Shown piece by piece: positions 6,845 to 14,906 of a DNA stretch of 42,108 nt. The notes under the pieces were generated by a model. That model did no database searches, had not been told where the DNA came from, and saw only the letters and a list, made by a program, of their open reading frames with translations. Each line of letters begins with the position of its first letter. Position 1 is the stretch's first letter. The translations under genes were made by a program, and so were the position numbers. Source of the DNA: Pirellulales bacterium (lineage in GTDB: Bacteria; Planctomycetota; Planctomycetia; Pirellulales; JAEUIK01). Where the stretch lies: contig JAIESQ010000057.1 in the NCBI GenBank assembly GCA_019745975.1, positions 1-42,108 of the forward strand, in the 5' to 3' direction.

Positions 6845-9337
6845 GTGATCAAGCAGTCTTTCTATAGCCGCCACAGCTTTCGCGTGCTCCTGGCGATGGT
6901 CTTCCTGCTGCCGTTTGCCGGCCTAGGCGCGCGGCGTGCGTTGTTGACCAACAAGAACGACGTCAAGCAATGGCTGCCCGAAAGCTACGAGGAGACGCGC
7001 GTCTACCAGTGGTTTCAGCGGCACTTCGGCGGCGAAGAATTCGTGCTGGTGAGCTGGGAGGGGTGCACGCTCGACGACCAGCGGCTCGAGCTCATGACTC
7101 GCAAGGTGACGGCCGCAATCGAGCATCCGGTCGCGGGCGAGCCGCAACTTTTTAGCGAAGTACTGACGGGGCCGCGAATCATCGAACGAATGACGCAGCC
7201 GCCGCTGAATCTATCGGCCGACGAGGTGACGCGCCGCTTGAAAGGATCGCTGATCGGTGCCGACGGCCGGCAGACTTGTCTGGTGCTGACCCTCACGGCC
7301 GAGGGACGCGCGAAAGCCCGCAAGTCGGTCGACGCGATTCGGCGGCTGGCGAGCGACGAATGCGGGGTGCCGGCAGCCGATCTGCATCTGGGAGGCCCGC
7401 CGGTGGACAACGTGGCCATCGATAACGCGGGCGAGCGGAGCTTGATGCGTTTAGCTGGCCTGTCGGCAATCGTTGGTCTGACGATGTCGTGGTGGTCGCT
7501 GCGGAGCGGGCGACTGGTGGCGCTGGTGATGATCGCCGGCGTCTATTCGCTCTTGGCCAGCATGTCGATCGTTTGGTTTTCGCAGACGCCGATGAACGCG
7601 ATCCTGCTCTCGATGCCGTCGCTGGTCTATGTGGCGGCGACGTCCGGCGCGATCCATCTGGCCAACTACTACCGGGACACGGTCCGCGAAGAGGGGGCCG
7701 TCGGGGCGCCCGAGCGGGCGATCCAACACGCCTGGCTACCGCTCTCGCTGGCCACTGGCACGACCGCGGTCGGCTTGCTTTCGCTGGCTTATAGCGAGCT
7801 CGTGCCGATCCGCCTGTTCGGCATCTATTCGGCGATTGGGGTAGTGGTCAGCCTGGTGGTGTTGTTTTTCTTTCTACCGGCGGCGTTTGCGATGTGGCCG
7901 TTGTGGGGGGAGTCGGGTCGCGCTAGGCGGCTGCGCGCCCTGGCATCGGCGACGCGGACGGATGCGGCGCATGTTTCCGCGACGTCACGACTCGCGCCGC
8001 AAGGCGATCGCATGCAGCAGGTCTGGACGCGTGCAGGGCAGTGGATCGTCGGGCATCACGCCTGGGTAACCGCCGGCTGCCTGGCGCTGTTGGCGCTGGC
8101 CGCCTGTGGCGTGCCGCGGATCGAGACCTCGGTGCAGATGATGCGGTTCTTCAAGCGCGGCGCGCCGTTGTTGACCGACTACGCCTGGCTCGAGCGCCAT
8201 CTCGGCGAGTTAGTACCGATGGAAGTCGTCGTGCGCGTGAACGAAGCGCAATCGGGACTGACGTTTCTCGAATGTCTCGAATTGGTGGCGACCGTCCAGA
8301 ACGAAGTCGACCGCCTGCCCGAGGTGGGTAGCTCGCTCTCGGCGGTGACTTTCGCGCCGCGCTTGGAGAGTAAGTCCAATGCGCGCTCCGGCGGCATCCT
8401 GGGCCGGCTGATTAAGCCTGAACAGCGGGAGCGCGATGTACGCAATCGCCGACTGAGCGAGCACCGCCAGGAGTTCCTGGCCAGCGACTATGTGCGCGAA
8501 GCCGACGGTGAGTTGTTGTGGCGCATCAGCGCGCGGGTGGGCGCTCTGAAGAATGTGGACTTCGCGGCGTTCAGCAGCGAGCTGAAGCGACAGATCGACC
8601 CGGTGGTGGAATCCCAGCGCGCGCGGCTGGCCGCGGCGCACGGCCGACCGATCGAAGGCCTGAGCATCGTGTACACGGGGCTCGTGCCGATCGTCTACAA
8701 GGCGCAGAACTCGCTCTTGGACGGCCTGGTGTTCGGTTTCTTCTCCGACCTGGTGCTGATCATCCTGGTAATGATCGTGGCGATACGCAGCTTGTCGGCC
8801 GGCCTGCTGCTGACGCTGACAAGCGTCTTTCCGGCGGCGCTCGTTTTCGGCTACATGGGTTGGATGGGAGTGATCGTCGACGTGGGAACGGTGATGACGC
8901 CGGCCGTGGCGCTGGGCGTGACGGTCGACGATGTCGTGCACTACATGCTCTGGTTCAAGCGCGGCATCGAGCAGGGACTCGATCGGCGAGGGTCGGTCAT
9001 GTTGGCTTACAAGGGTTGCGCCCGGGCCATGTATCAAAGCTGGGGAGTGATCGGCCTGGGGCTGTCGATCTTCGCGATCAGCCCCTTCACGCCGACGCAG
9101 CGTTTCGGCCTGATGATGCTCACGCTCCTGACCGCAGCGCTGCCGGGCAACTTGCTGTTGTTGCCGGCGCTGTTGGCCGGGCCGCTGGGGCGCGTATTCG
9201 AGGCGGGCATTCAGCGCAAAATGCGGCGGCAAGCAAAGTCGGCGCACCATGTGCCCGCCGCACACGCGATGCAGCCGACACAAGCGACTGGGTCCGCACA
9301 CGACGGCACGCGTGGGCTACATTCGTCGGTGCGCTAG
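6845..9337 (+). CDS. RND superfamily exporter with MMPL/SSD-like membrane domains
   Basis: An 830-aa inner-membrane transporter with GTG start. Topology is the duplicated RND pattern: TM1 at about residues 12-30, a large periplasmic loop to about 195, a membrane bundle (about 200-355), an Arg/Ala-rich cytosolic linker (about 360-400), TM7 near 408-425, a second periplasmic loop, and a second bundle (about 620-795) containing GVTVDDVVHYM, the acidic intramembrane motif of MMPL proteins. Such proteins use proton gradient energy to export lipids, hopanoids or other hydrophobic cargo; no fusion protein or outer-membrane partner is adjacent, so the substrate is unknown. The C-terminal tail is a poorly conserved Ala/His/Gln region. 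The gene converges with the small gene at 9346 with 8 bases between. Confidence 0.9.
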   Translation: MIKQSFYSRHSFRVLLAMVFLLPFAGLGARRALLTNKNDVKQWLPESYEETRVYQWFQRHFGGEEFVLVSWEGCTLDDQRLELMTRKVTAAIEHPVAGEPQLFSEVLTGPRIIERMTQPPLNLSADEVTRRLKGSLIGADGRQTCLVLTLTAEGRAKARKSVDAIRRLASDECGVPAADLHLGGPPVDNVAIDNAGERSLMRLAGLSAIVGLTMSWWSLRSGRLVALVMIAGVYSLLASMSIVWFSQTPMNAILLSMPSLVYVAATSGAIHLANYYRDTVREEGAVGAPERAIQHAWLPLSLATGTTAVGLLSLAYSELVPIRLFGIYSAIGVVVSLVVLFFFLPAAFAMWPLWGESGRARRLRALASATRTDAAHVSATSRLAPQGDRMQQVWTRAGQWIVGHHAWVTAGCLALLALAACGVPRIETSVQMMRFFKRGAPLLTDYAWLERHLGELVPMEVVVRVNEAQSGLTFLECLELVATVQNEVDRLPEVGSSLSAVTFAPRLESKSNARSGGILGRLIKPEQRERDVRNRRLSEHRQEFLASDYVREADGELLWRISARVGALKNVDFAAFSSELKRQIDPVVESQRARLAAAHGRPIEGLSIVYTGLVPIVYKAQNSLLDGLVFGFFSDLVLIILVMIVAIRSLSAGLLLTLTSVFPAALVFGYMGWMGVIVDVGTVMTPAVALGVTVDDVVHYMLWFKRGIEQGLDRRGSVMLAYKGCARAMYQSWGVIGLGLSIFAISPFTPTQRFGLMMLTLLTAALPGNLLLLPALLAGPLGRVFEAGIQRKMRRQAKSAHHVPAAHAMQPTQATGSAHDGTRGLHSSVR

Positions 9338-9345
9338 CCGGCGCA

Positions 9346-9669
9346 TCAGTTATTCGAGAACCGCGGGGGGGCGCTCCGCAGCCTTGCCAACCGCTGCGAC
9401 TGCGCTTTGGCAAGCGTCACGTCGACGACCAGCCGCACCCAGACGCACGGCGCGCCGTCGTCCTGGCGCTGCAAATCGAAAAACCGCGAGCGGACGCGGC
9501 CGCGCAGTTTGGATGCCGATCCGCACCCCACCCGGCAGCAGATATCGTCGCCGATGCCAGGCACGGGGCGGCCACTCCAATCGAAGTACACTGCCTGGCC
9601 CACGGAGTTGCCGCGCGCATCGCGAAACTCGATGAACACGCCCGATGTCATGGTAGCTTCGAGATCCAT
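9346..9669 (-). CDS. Small beta-rich protein of unknown function (107 aa)
   Basis: The frame reads like a real protein: short beta-strands (GVFIEFRDARGNSVGQAVYF), the segment VPGIGDDICCRVG, then GRVRSRFFDLQ and CVWVRLVVDV, a pattern of a small beta-barrel. A GGGAG purine tract sits about 9 bases before ATG 9669. Cys pairs (CC, then GCG) could bind metal, but this is guesswork. It resembles small barrel proteins of the PilZ type only in outline; no RxxxR signature is present. No operon partner. Confidence 0.6.
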   Translation of the reverse strand: MDLEATMTSGVFIEFRDARGNSVGQAVYFDWSGRPVPGIGDDICCRVGCGSASKLRGRVRSRFFDLQRQDDGAPCVWVRLVVDVTLAKAQSQRLARLRSAPPRFSNN

Positions 9670-9919
9670 CTCAAGGGACTCCCGTTAAACGAGCCGCGTC
9701 GCGCGCTGGTCGGCGTGCGGTCGAAAACTCGACGCCGCGCACCGGGTGAATCATCCGTTGTCCACCAGCTCTGTTCCGCGACTATTTCGCGCGAACCGGC
9801 TACGTCGGGGTCGAGCATAGTCCAGGGAAAAATGCCGGTAAAGAACAATTCACCACGACATGGTACTGTGCGACCAAAGTCTGCTTGACAAGTTCGTCCG
9901 CGCGGCGTAAAGCGCCGAT

Positions 9920-11524
9920 TTGCTGCCCAGCGACACACCTGGCTACGAGAATTGCAACGTGCTCATCGGCTTTGTGAGCGACGAATACTATGCCGCGCTG
10001 GCCGACGTGCTCGTCGAGCTGCGCCCTGCTGGCGGCGCGCCGGTCGTGTTGCGCTCGGCGCCGAGCGGCACGATCTACGCCGACGTGCCGGCTGGCCCGT
10101 GCGAGGCGGTTTTGTCGCATCCTGGTTTTGGCGCGAAGCGTTCGCATTTCGTCGCCGACGCGGCGCGGCCGCGGCAGTTTCGGCTGCTCTCCGATCGGCT
10201 GCTGGGTTACGCCTGGCCCAAATGGTGCCGGGCTGGCGATGAGGTCGAGTTTCGCGTTCACGCGGTCGAACCCTACAAACTCGGCCTTTGGCGCTACGGC
10301 TTACAGAAAACGTTCGTGCGCAACGTCGGCTGGTACGACAACCACGGACCGCGGGCGGTGATGCAGACCGTGCCGGATGGGTTCTTCGTCGAAACGGGCG
10401 TGCGTTGGGACGCCGGCTCGGGACGCATCCATCGCCAGGTGATCGCGGCGCCCGAAGCGAGCGGCCTGTACTACTTTCACGCCCGCGGGGAGAGCGGCGC
10501 GTTTTGCTCGTTTCCGCTGGTGGTGGCACCGCGCACGCCCAGCGCTCCAATCGCGGTGCTGGCGTCGACGAACACGTGGAACGCGTACAACCCGTTTGGT
10601 GGGCGCAGCAACTATGTGTTGGCGTCAAAGATGCTCGACGCGCCGATCGTCAACTCCAAGAGTGATCTGCCACGCTACAACCTAGCGGAATACGGTGAGT
10701 GGCAGGCCCAGTCATTCGAGCCGCTATCGTTCGACCGCCCCGAGCCGCGCAACCAGGTACCCGAGCGCGACGAGTGCACCGACCCAATCGAAGGGCGGAT
10801 GGAATGTGCGCTGGCCCCGGCGGAATGGCGCTTGTTGGGATGGCTCGAGCGCGAAGGGTTCGCCTACGACTTGTACGCCGACGAGCAGCTTCACTCGGGC
10901 GTACTCGATCTCGATGCCTACCGCGTGCTGGTGCTCAGCGTGCATCCCGAGTATTGGACCGAGGAGATGTATTGGGCGGTGAAGCGCTGGGTGTTCGAGC
11001 GCGGCGGGCGATTGGTCTATTTGGGTGGCAATGGCATCAATTGCAAAGTGGAGCTTCTGCCCATCGGCGCGATGCGCTGCTTGAATCACTGGGATCCGGC
11101 GCGCGAGAGTCGCTTTCATACGGCGGTCGAATCGGAAGCGAATCTGTTAGGGGTAGTCTACTCCGACCCCGGCGCGATGACTGTCGCGCCTTACGAAGTG
11201 ATCGATTCGACGCACTGGATCTTCGCCGGCACGGGGCTGCGGCGCGGAGATCGGTTCGGCACCAAGATTCTGCACCAGCGCTACGGCGATGGCGCGTCGG
11301 GGCACGAGACGGACAAAATCAGTGCCAGCTCGCCGCCGCAGGCCAAAGTACTCGCGCGCGGGCTAAACCCCGACGAGGGCGGTGCACACCTCGTCTGTTT
11401 CGACACACCCGGCGGCGGGGCGGTCTTTTCGGCCGGCAGCATCACCTACCCAACCGGCCTGCTGTGCGACGAGCAACTTTCGCGAATCACCGGCAATTGC
11501 CTGCGGCGGTTCCTCGCGAAGTGA
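9920..11524 (+). CDS. N,N-dimethylformamidase beta-subunit-like protein
   Basis: The protein (534 aa from TTG 9920) matches in outline the large-subunit C-terminal family of N,N-dimethylformamidase. An N-terminal beta domain (GFVSDEYYAALADVLVELRP) precedes an alpha/beta region with STNTWNAYNPFGGRSNY, where Asn, Tyr and Gly-rich residues are typical, and HPEYWTEEMYWAVKRW followed by GGRLVYLGGNGI. In characterised DMFase the subunit binds iron through Tyr and Glu residues; I cannot assign those here. No alpha subunit gene is adjacent, so true DMF hydrolysis is unproven; many genomes carry orphan homologues. The start is uncertain: GTG 9959 (VLIGFVSDEYY) is a good alternative. No signal peptide. 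Confidence 0.75.
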   Translation: MLPSDTPGYENCNVLIGFVSDEYYAALADVLVELRPAGGAPVVLRSAPSGTIYADVPAGPCEAVLSHPGFGAKRSHFVADAARPRQFRLLSDRLLGYAWPKWCRAGDEVEFRVHAVEPYKLGLWRYGLQKTFVRNVGWYDNHGPRAVMQTVPDGFFVETGVRWDAGSGRIHRQVIAAPEASGLYYFHARGESGAFCSFPLVVAPRTPSAPIAVLASTNTWNAYNPFGGRSNYVLASKMLDAPIVNSKSDLPRYNLAEYGEWQAQSFEPLSFDRPEPRNQVPERDECTDPIEGRMECALAPAEWRLLGWLEREGFAYDLYADEQLHSGVLDLDAYRVLVLSVHPEYWTEEMYWAVKRWVFERGGRLVYLGGNGINCKVELLPIGAMRCLNHWDPARESRFHTAVESEANLLGVVYSDPGAMTVAPYEVIDSTHWIFAGTGLRRGDRFGTKILHQRYGDGASGHETDKISASSPPQAKVLARGLNPDEGGAHLVCFDTPGGGAVFSAGSITYPTGLLCDEQLSRITGNCLRRFLAK

Positions 11525-11530
11525 ACGCCG

Positions 11531-11644
11531 GAACTGCAAAGTCGGGGACTGGTACATTTTTCGGCCTACCGAAGTCGATCTTTGCCACAGCGCGCTGACC
11601 GAAAATATGTACCTGTCCCCTTCGCATTGTTGACTTTGCAGTTC
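11531..11644. repeat. Palindromic repeat family A, copy 1
   Basis: A perfect 13-bp inverted repeat (GAACTGCAAAGTC at 11531-11543, its complement at 11632-11644) encloses two inner arms: GGGGACTGGTACATTTTTCG at 11544 and its near-complement at 11599-11620. The unit can fold into a long cruciform or hairpin. It begins 7 bases after the upstream stop codon. The inner arm recurs at 24488 (identical over 21 bases, opposite strand) and in variant form at 40496. Confidence 0.85.
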
Positions 11645-11744
11645 TCCTGCGTGTGGGTTTCGGCGCGACTTGCTCGAAACTATCATGGGGCGGGCTGGCC
11701 GAATGTTCCCGCCAAACTGTTTTCCCGCCGCGTCGCCGATCGAC

Positions 11745-14700
11745 ATGCGTCTTCGCCATTTCAGTGTTGTTGTCGCGATCGTGGCGGGGTTGCTTGCGCG
11801 ATCGGGCGACGAGTACCCGATTTACGCCGCCGAGGATCCAGCGACGACGACCGAAGCCGCCGCCGATGCGGATTCTGCCGACGATAGAGACGTGGTTCCG
11901 CTCCCTGGCTTATGGGCGAGCTATCGCGTCGGGGATGACGTGCTCGTCGAGCGATTCGAGCCCGCCCCGGCCTTCGCGCTGGAAGCCGGACAATCGCCCG
12001 ACCTCCGCCTGCCAGTCGAAGGTTGGACTGTCCGCTGGGCGGGGCTGCTCGACGTGCAGCAGCCGGGCGCGTACCACTTCTCGGCGTTGACCTCGGGCTC
12101 GTTGATCATCCGCATCGACGGAAGAGTTGTGCTCGAGATGCCCGGCCCCGCTAAGGCCGCCGAAGCGCAGGGGAGTCTCGATGCAAGCTACAAGCTGGAT
12201 GTCGGTTATCACTCCGTGGTTTTTGAATTCGCGCCCGACGGGCCTGGCGCGGGGCTCGAAATCTGGTGGCAATCGGACACTCTGGCGCGCGAGAGGATTC
12301 CGGAGTTCGCACTAGTACATTCGCCCGAAGTGCATCAGGGGGCCGATCTGTTCTTGATCGGACGACTGGCCATTGAAGAGCACAGTTGCGTGGCTTGTCA
12401 CCAGGCGGACAGCAAGCCGCCATTGGCGCAGTTGATCGGCCAGCGCCGTGGGCCGAAGCTGGTCGAGGCCGGCTTGCGGTTGAACGCCGGCTGGATCTAT
12501 CACTGGCTTGGCGATCCGCAGGCGTGGCGCGCCGGCAGTGTCATGCCCAAAGTATTCAGCGACGATCGCCAGGGTGAGGTCGAGCGCTATGCGGTCGCCA
12601 AGGTGCTCGCCGCGCTCGAGGGCGACGACAAGCCTGCCCTCAAACCCGCGGTGGATGGCGCGCCGTCTGCCGAACAAGTCGCGGCCGGCAAGCGACTCTA
12701 CGAGCGCGTCGGCTGCATGGCTTGCCACGATGCGGAGCCCGGAGTTGCGAAGCCGGCGCCACTGGCATTGCACGATCTCGGCAAGAAGCACTCGGTCGAG
12801 AAGCTGGCCGCGTACCTAGCCGACCCCGGCGCCAACGATCCGTGCGCGCGGATGCCGGCGATGGGTCTGTCGGGCGACGAATGTCGGGCACTGGCGGCGT
12901 ATCTATCCTCGCGCGACGTGGACGGCGCACCCGCGTTTGAATTGCCCGCGCCACCGACCAGCGATGAGGTCACGGTGGCCCTGGCGAAAGTGCCCGGCGC
13001 GACACGACCAGTTGACGCACCAGCGTCGCTCGATGAGCAGGTCGCGGAACTGGGTCGTCGCGTGTTGAGCACACGCCGCTGTGCGAACTGCCACGACTTG
13101 CCGGCGAGCCTCGGCGGTGCGACTGACGCCGGCGCGCCGGATCGTCTCGCGCCCACGCCAGCGGCGCGGTCTCTGGCCGAGATTGCCAGCGGGCCGGCCG
13201 GGGGATGCCTGGCCGTTGGCAATGCTTCGGGCGATGCGCCGCGTTTCGGCCAGAGTCTTAATCGCACCGCCGCGCGCCAGTTCTTGAGCGCAGCAATTAG
13301 CGCTCCCGGCACGGCCGACCCAGCGCAGCAAGCTCGACTGGCGATCGTGCGGTTTCGCTGCACGGTCTGCCACGAGCGCGACGGCCAAGGAGGCTTGAGC
13401 GCCGACCTTTACACCCAACTAACCGCCAATCAAACCGACGCGGAGGCCGAGCTTGTGCGGCCGCCGTCGCTCACCGGCGTTGCGCGCAAACTGCACACAG
13501 CGGCCCTGGCCGGCGTGCTTGCGGGCGACGAGCGATCGCGTCCTTGGATGGCGCTGCGGATGCCGCGGTTTGGGAAACAAGACATGGAAGCGCTGGTCGG
13601 GCAACTCACCGCGGCCGACGCCACGCTCGTCGACGCCTTGGGGGACCAAGTCGCGGCAGTCTCAAGACCGTCGCCGGCAGCCACAACACTGCCCGCTGAC
13701 ACGGCGCTGGTCGAAGCGGGGCGAACCCTCATCGGCTCGCGCGGCTTCGGCTGCATCAAGTGCCACGACGTTCGCGGCATCCCCAGCGGCGGCACGCGCG
13801 GGCCCGACCTGGCCCGCATCACGCGGCGCGTACGGAACGATTGGTTTAATCATTGGATGGCCGATCCGCAGCGGCTCGAGCCCGGCACGCGGATGCCCAC
13901 CGTTTTTCTGGCAGGGAAGTCGCCCTACGCCGAAATCCTCGAGGGCGATCCCGCGCGGCAGCGCGACGCCATGTGGGCCTACCTGTCGGCTGGCGACGAA
14001 CTGACGTTGCCCGAGGGAATCGAAGCCCCCGGTGCCGTTGTGACTGCTGGGCCGATGTTGCAAGGGCGCCCCTGGGTGTTGCGGACGTTTCTGCCTGAGC
14101 TGTCGCCGCGCAGTCTGGCAATCCACTTTGGCGGCGATGTCCACGCAGCCTTCGACGCGCAGAATTGCCGCTTAGCCTATGCGTGGCAGGGAGACTTCGT
14201 CGATCTGGCGGCCAGTTGGACACATCGCGGTGGCCGCGAGGCAAGCTTGTTCGGTAAGGTGATCTGGAAATCACCGGCGGGATTCCCTTGGGCGATCAGC
14301 CTCGACAAATCGCCGGCAACGCCCGATTTCGCCGCGCAGGCCGCCGACTTGTCACTCGGAGCGCCGGCGCCGCATGGCGCGCCGCCGCCAACGTTGCGAT
14401 TGCACTTTCTTGGCTATCGATTGCCGCCGCGGGGCGGGCCATCGGTTGCCGGCCCCACGCTGCGCTACGAGCTCGAACTACCCGAGGGCCAGCGCGCCAA
14501 GTTCTCCGAAACTGTCAGCCCGCTGACCACGCGCGACGCAAACGGCCTGCTGCGCGAGATCGACATCCAGGCGCCGCCCAGCGCGACGGCGCTGTTGCAC
14601 TGCGCCGCGGTGGGCAGCGCGGTCAATAAGCCTGCTGAGTCGAGCACGGCAAAAGCATCGCAACTGCCGACGGTGACACTCGTCGACGAATCGGGTGCGG

Positions 14701-14906
14701 TGGTACTCAGCGTGCGCGCAGCGCCTGCGGCCACGCGCTGGTTCGACTCGGCAGGACGGCCGGAAACCGTCTTGGCGATTCCCTGCGATCGGGCCGATGG
14801 CACGGCGCGACTGTCGCTGGCGATCTTGCGCGCGAAGGATGCGTCGCCGGCCGGGATCGAGCGCGTAGTCAAGGCAGAGTCGCAGCTTCGGAGGCCAGCG
14901 CCATGA
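11745..14906 (+). CDS. Exported PA14-domain pentahaem cytochrome c
   Basis: The start at ATG 11745 gives MRLRHFSVVVAIVAGLLARS, a signal peptide; the open frame begins earlier (11670) but the added residues would hide it. The 1053-aa protein opens with a PA14-like beta domain (residues about 50-200, with LRLPVEGWTVRWAGLL and YHSVVFEFAPDGPGAGLEIWW) and then has five CxxCH haem sites: CVACH 215, CMACH 324, CANCH 446, CTVCH 539 and CIKCH 670. After sites 1 and 5 come segments with WxxHWLxDPQxxxxGxxMP, which supply distal Met ligands. The last 330 residues are beta-rich and lack haem. Likely a periplasmic or surface electron-transfer protein serving the overlapping dehydrogenase-like gene. The 4-bp overlap implies translational coupling. 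Confidence 0.88.
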   Translation: MRLRHFSVVVAIVAGLLARSGDEYPIYAAEDPATTTEAAADADSADDRDVVPLPGLWASYRVGDDVLVERFEPAPAFALEAGQSPDLRLPVEGWTVRWAGLLDVQQPGAYHFSALTSGSLIIRIDGRVVLEMPGPAKAAEAQGSLDASYKLDVGYHSVVFEFAPDGPGAGLEIWWQSDTLARERIPEFALVHSPEVHQGADLFLIGRLAIEEHSCVACHQADSKPPLAQLIGQRRGPKLVEAGLRLNAGWIYHWLGDPQAWRAGSVMPKVFSDDRQGEVERYAVAKVLAALEGDDKPALKPAVDGAPSAEQVAAGKRLYERVGCMACHDAEPGVAKPAPLALHDLGKKHSVEKLAAYLADPGANDPCARMPAMGLSGDECRALAAYLSSRDVDGAPAFELPAPPTSDEVTVALAKVPGATRPVDAPASLDEQVAELGRRVLSTRRCANCHDLPASLGGATDAGAPDRLAPTPAARSLAEIASGPAGGCLAVGNASGDAPRFGQSLNRTAARQFLSAAISAPGTADPAQQARLAIVRFRCTVCHERDGQGGLSADLYTQLTANQTDAEAELVRPPSLTGVARKLHTAALAGVLAGDERSRPWMALRMPRFGKQDMEALVGQLTAADATLVDALGDQVAAVSRPSPAATTLPADTALVEAGRTLIGSRGFGCIKCHDVRGIPSGGTRGPDLARITRRVRNDWFNHWMADPQRLEPGTRMPTVFLAGKSPYAEILEGDPARQRDAMWAYLSAGDELTLPEGIEAPGAVVTAGPMLQGRPWVLRTFLPELSPRSLAIHFGGDVHAAFDAQNCRLAYAWQGDFVDLAASWTHRGGREASLFGKVIWKSPAGFPWAISLDKSPATPDFAAQAADLSLGAPAPHGAPPPTLRLHFLGYRLPPRGGPSVAGPTLRYELELPEGQRAKFSETVSPLTTRDANGLLREIDIQAPPSATALLHCAAVGSAVNKPAESSTAKASQLPTVTLVDESGAVVLSVRAAPAATRWFDSAGRPETVLAIPCDRADGTARLSLAILRAKDASPAGIERVVKAESQLRRPAP

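Noticed and set aside
8210-9888. Long frames on both strands (363 codons minus, 456 codons plus) in the exporter region
   Set aside because: Both are shadows of the RND exporter frame; they are rich in Arg, His and Gln and lack membrane segments.
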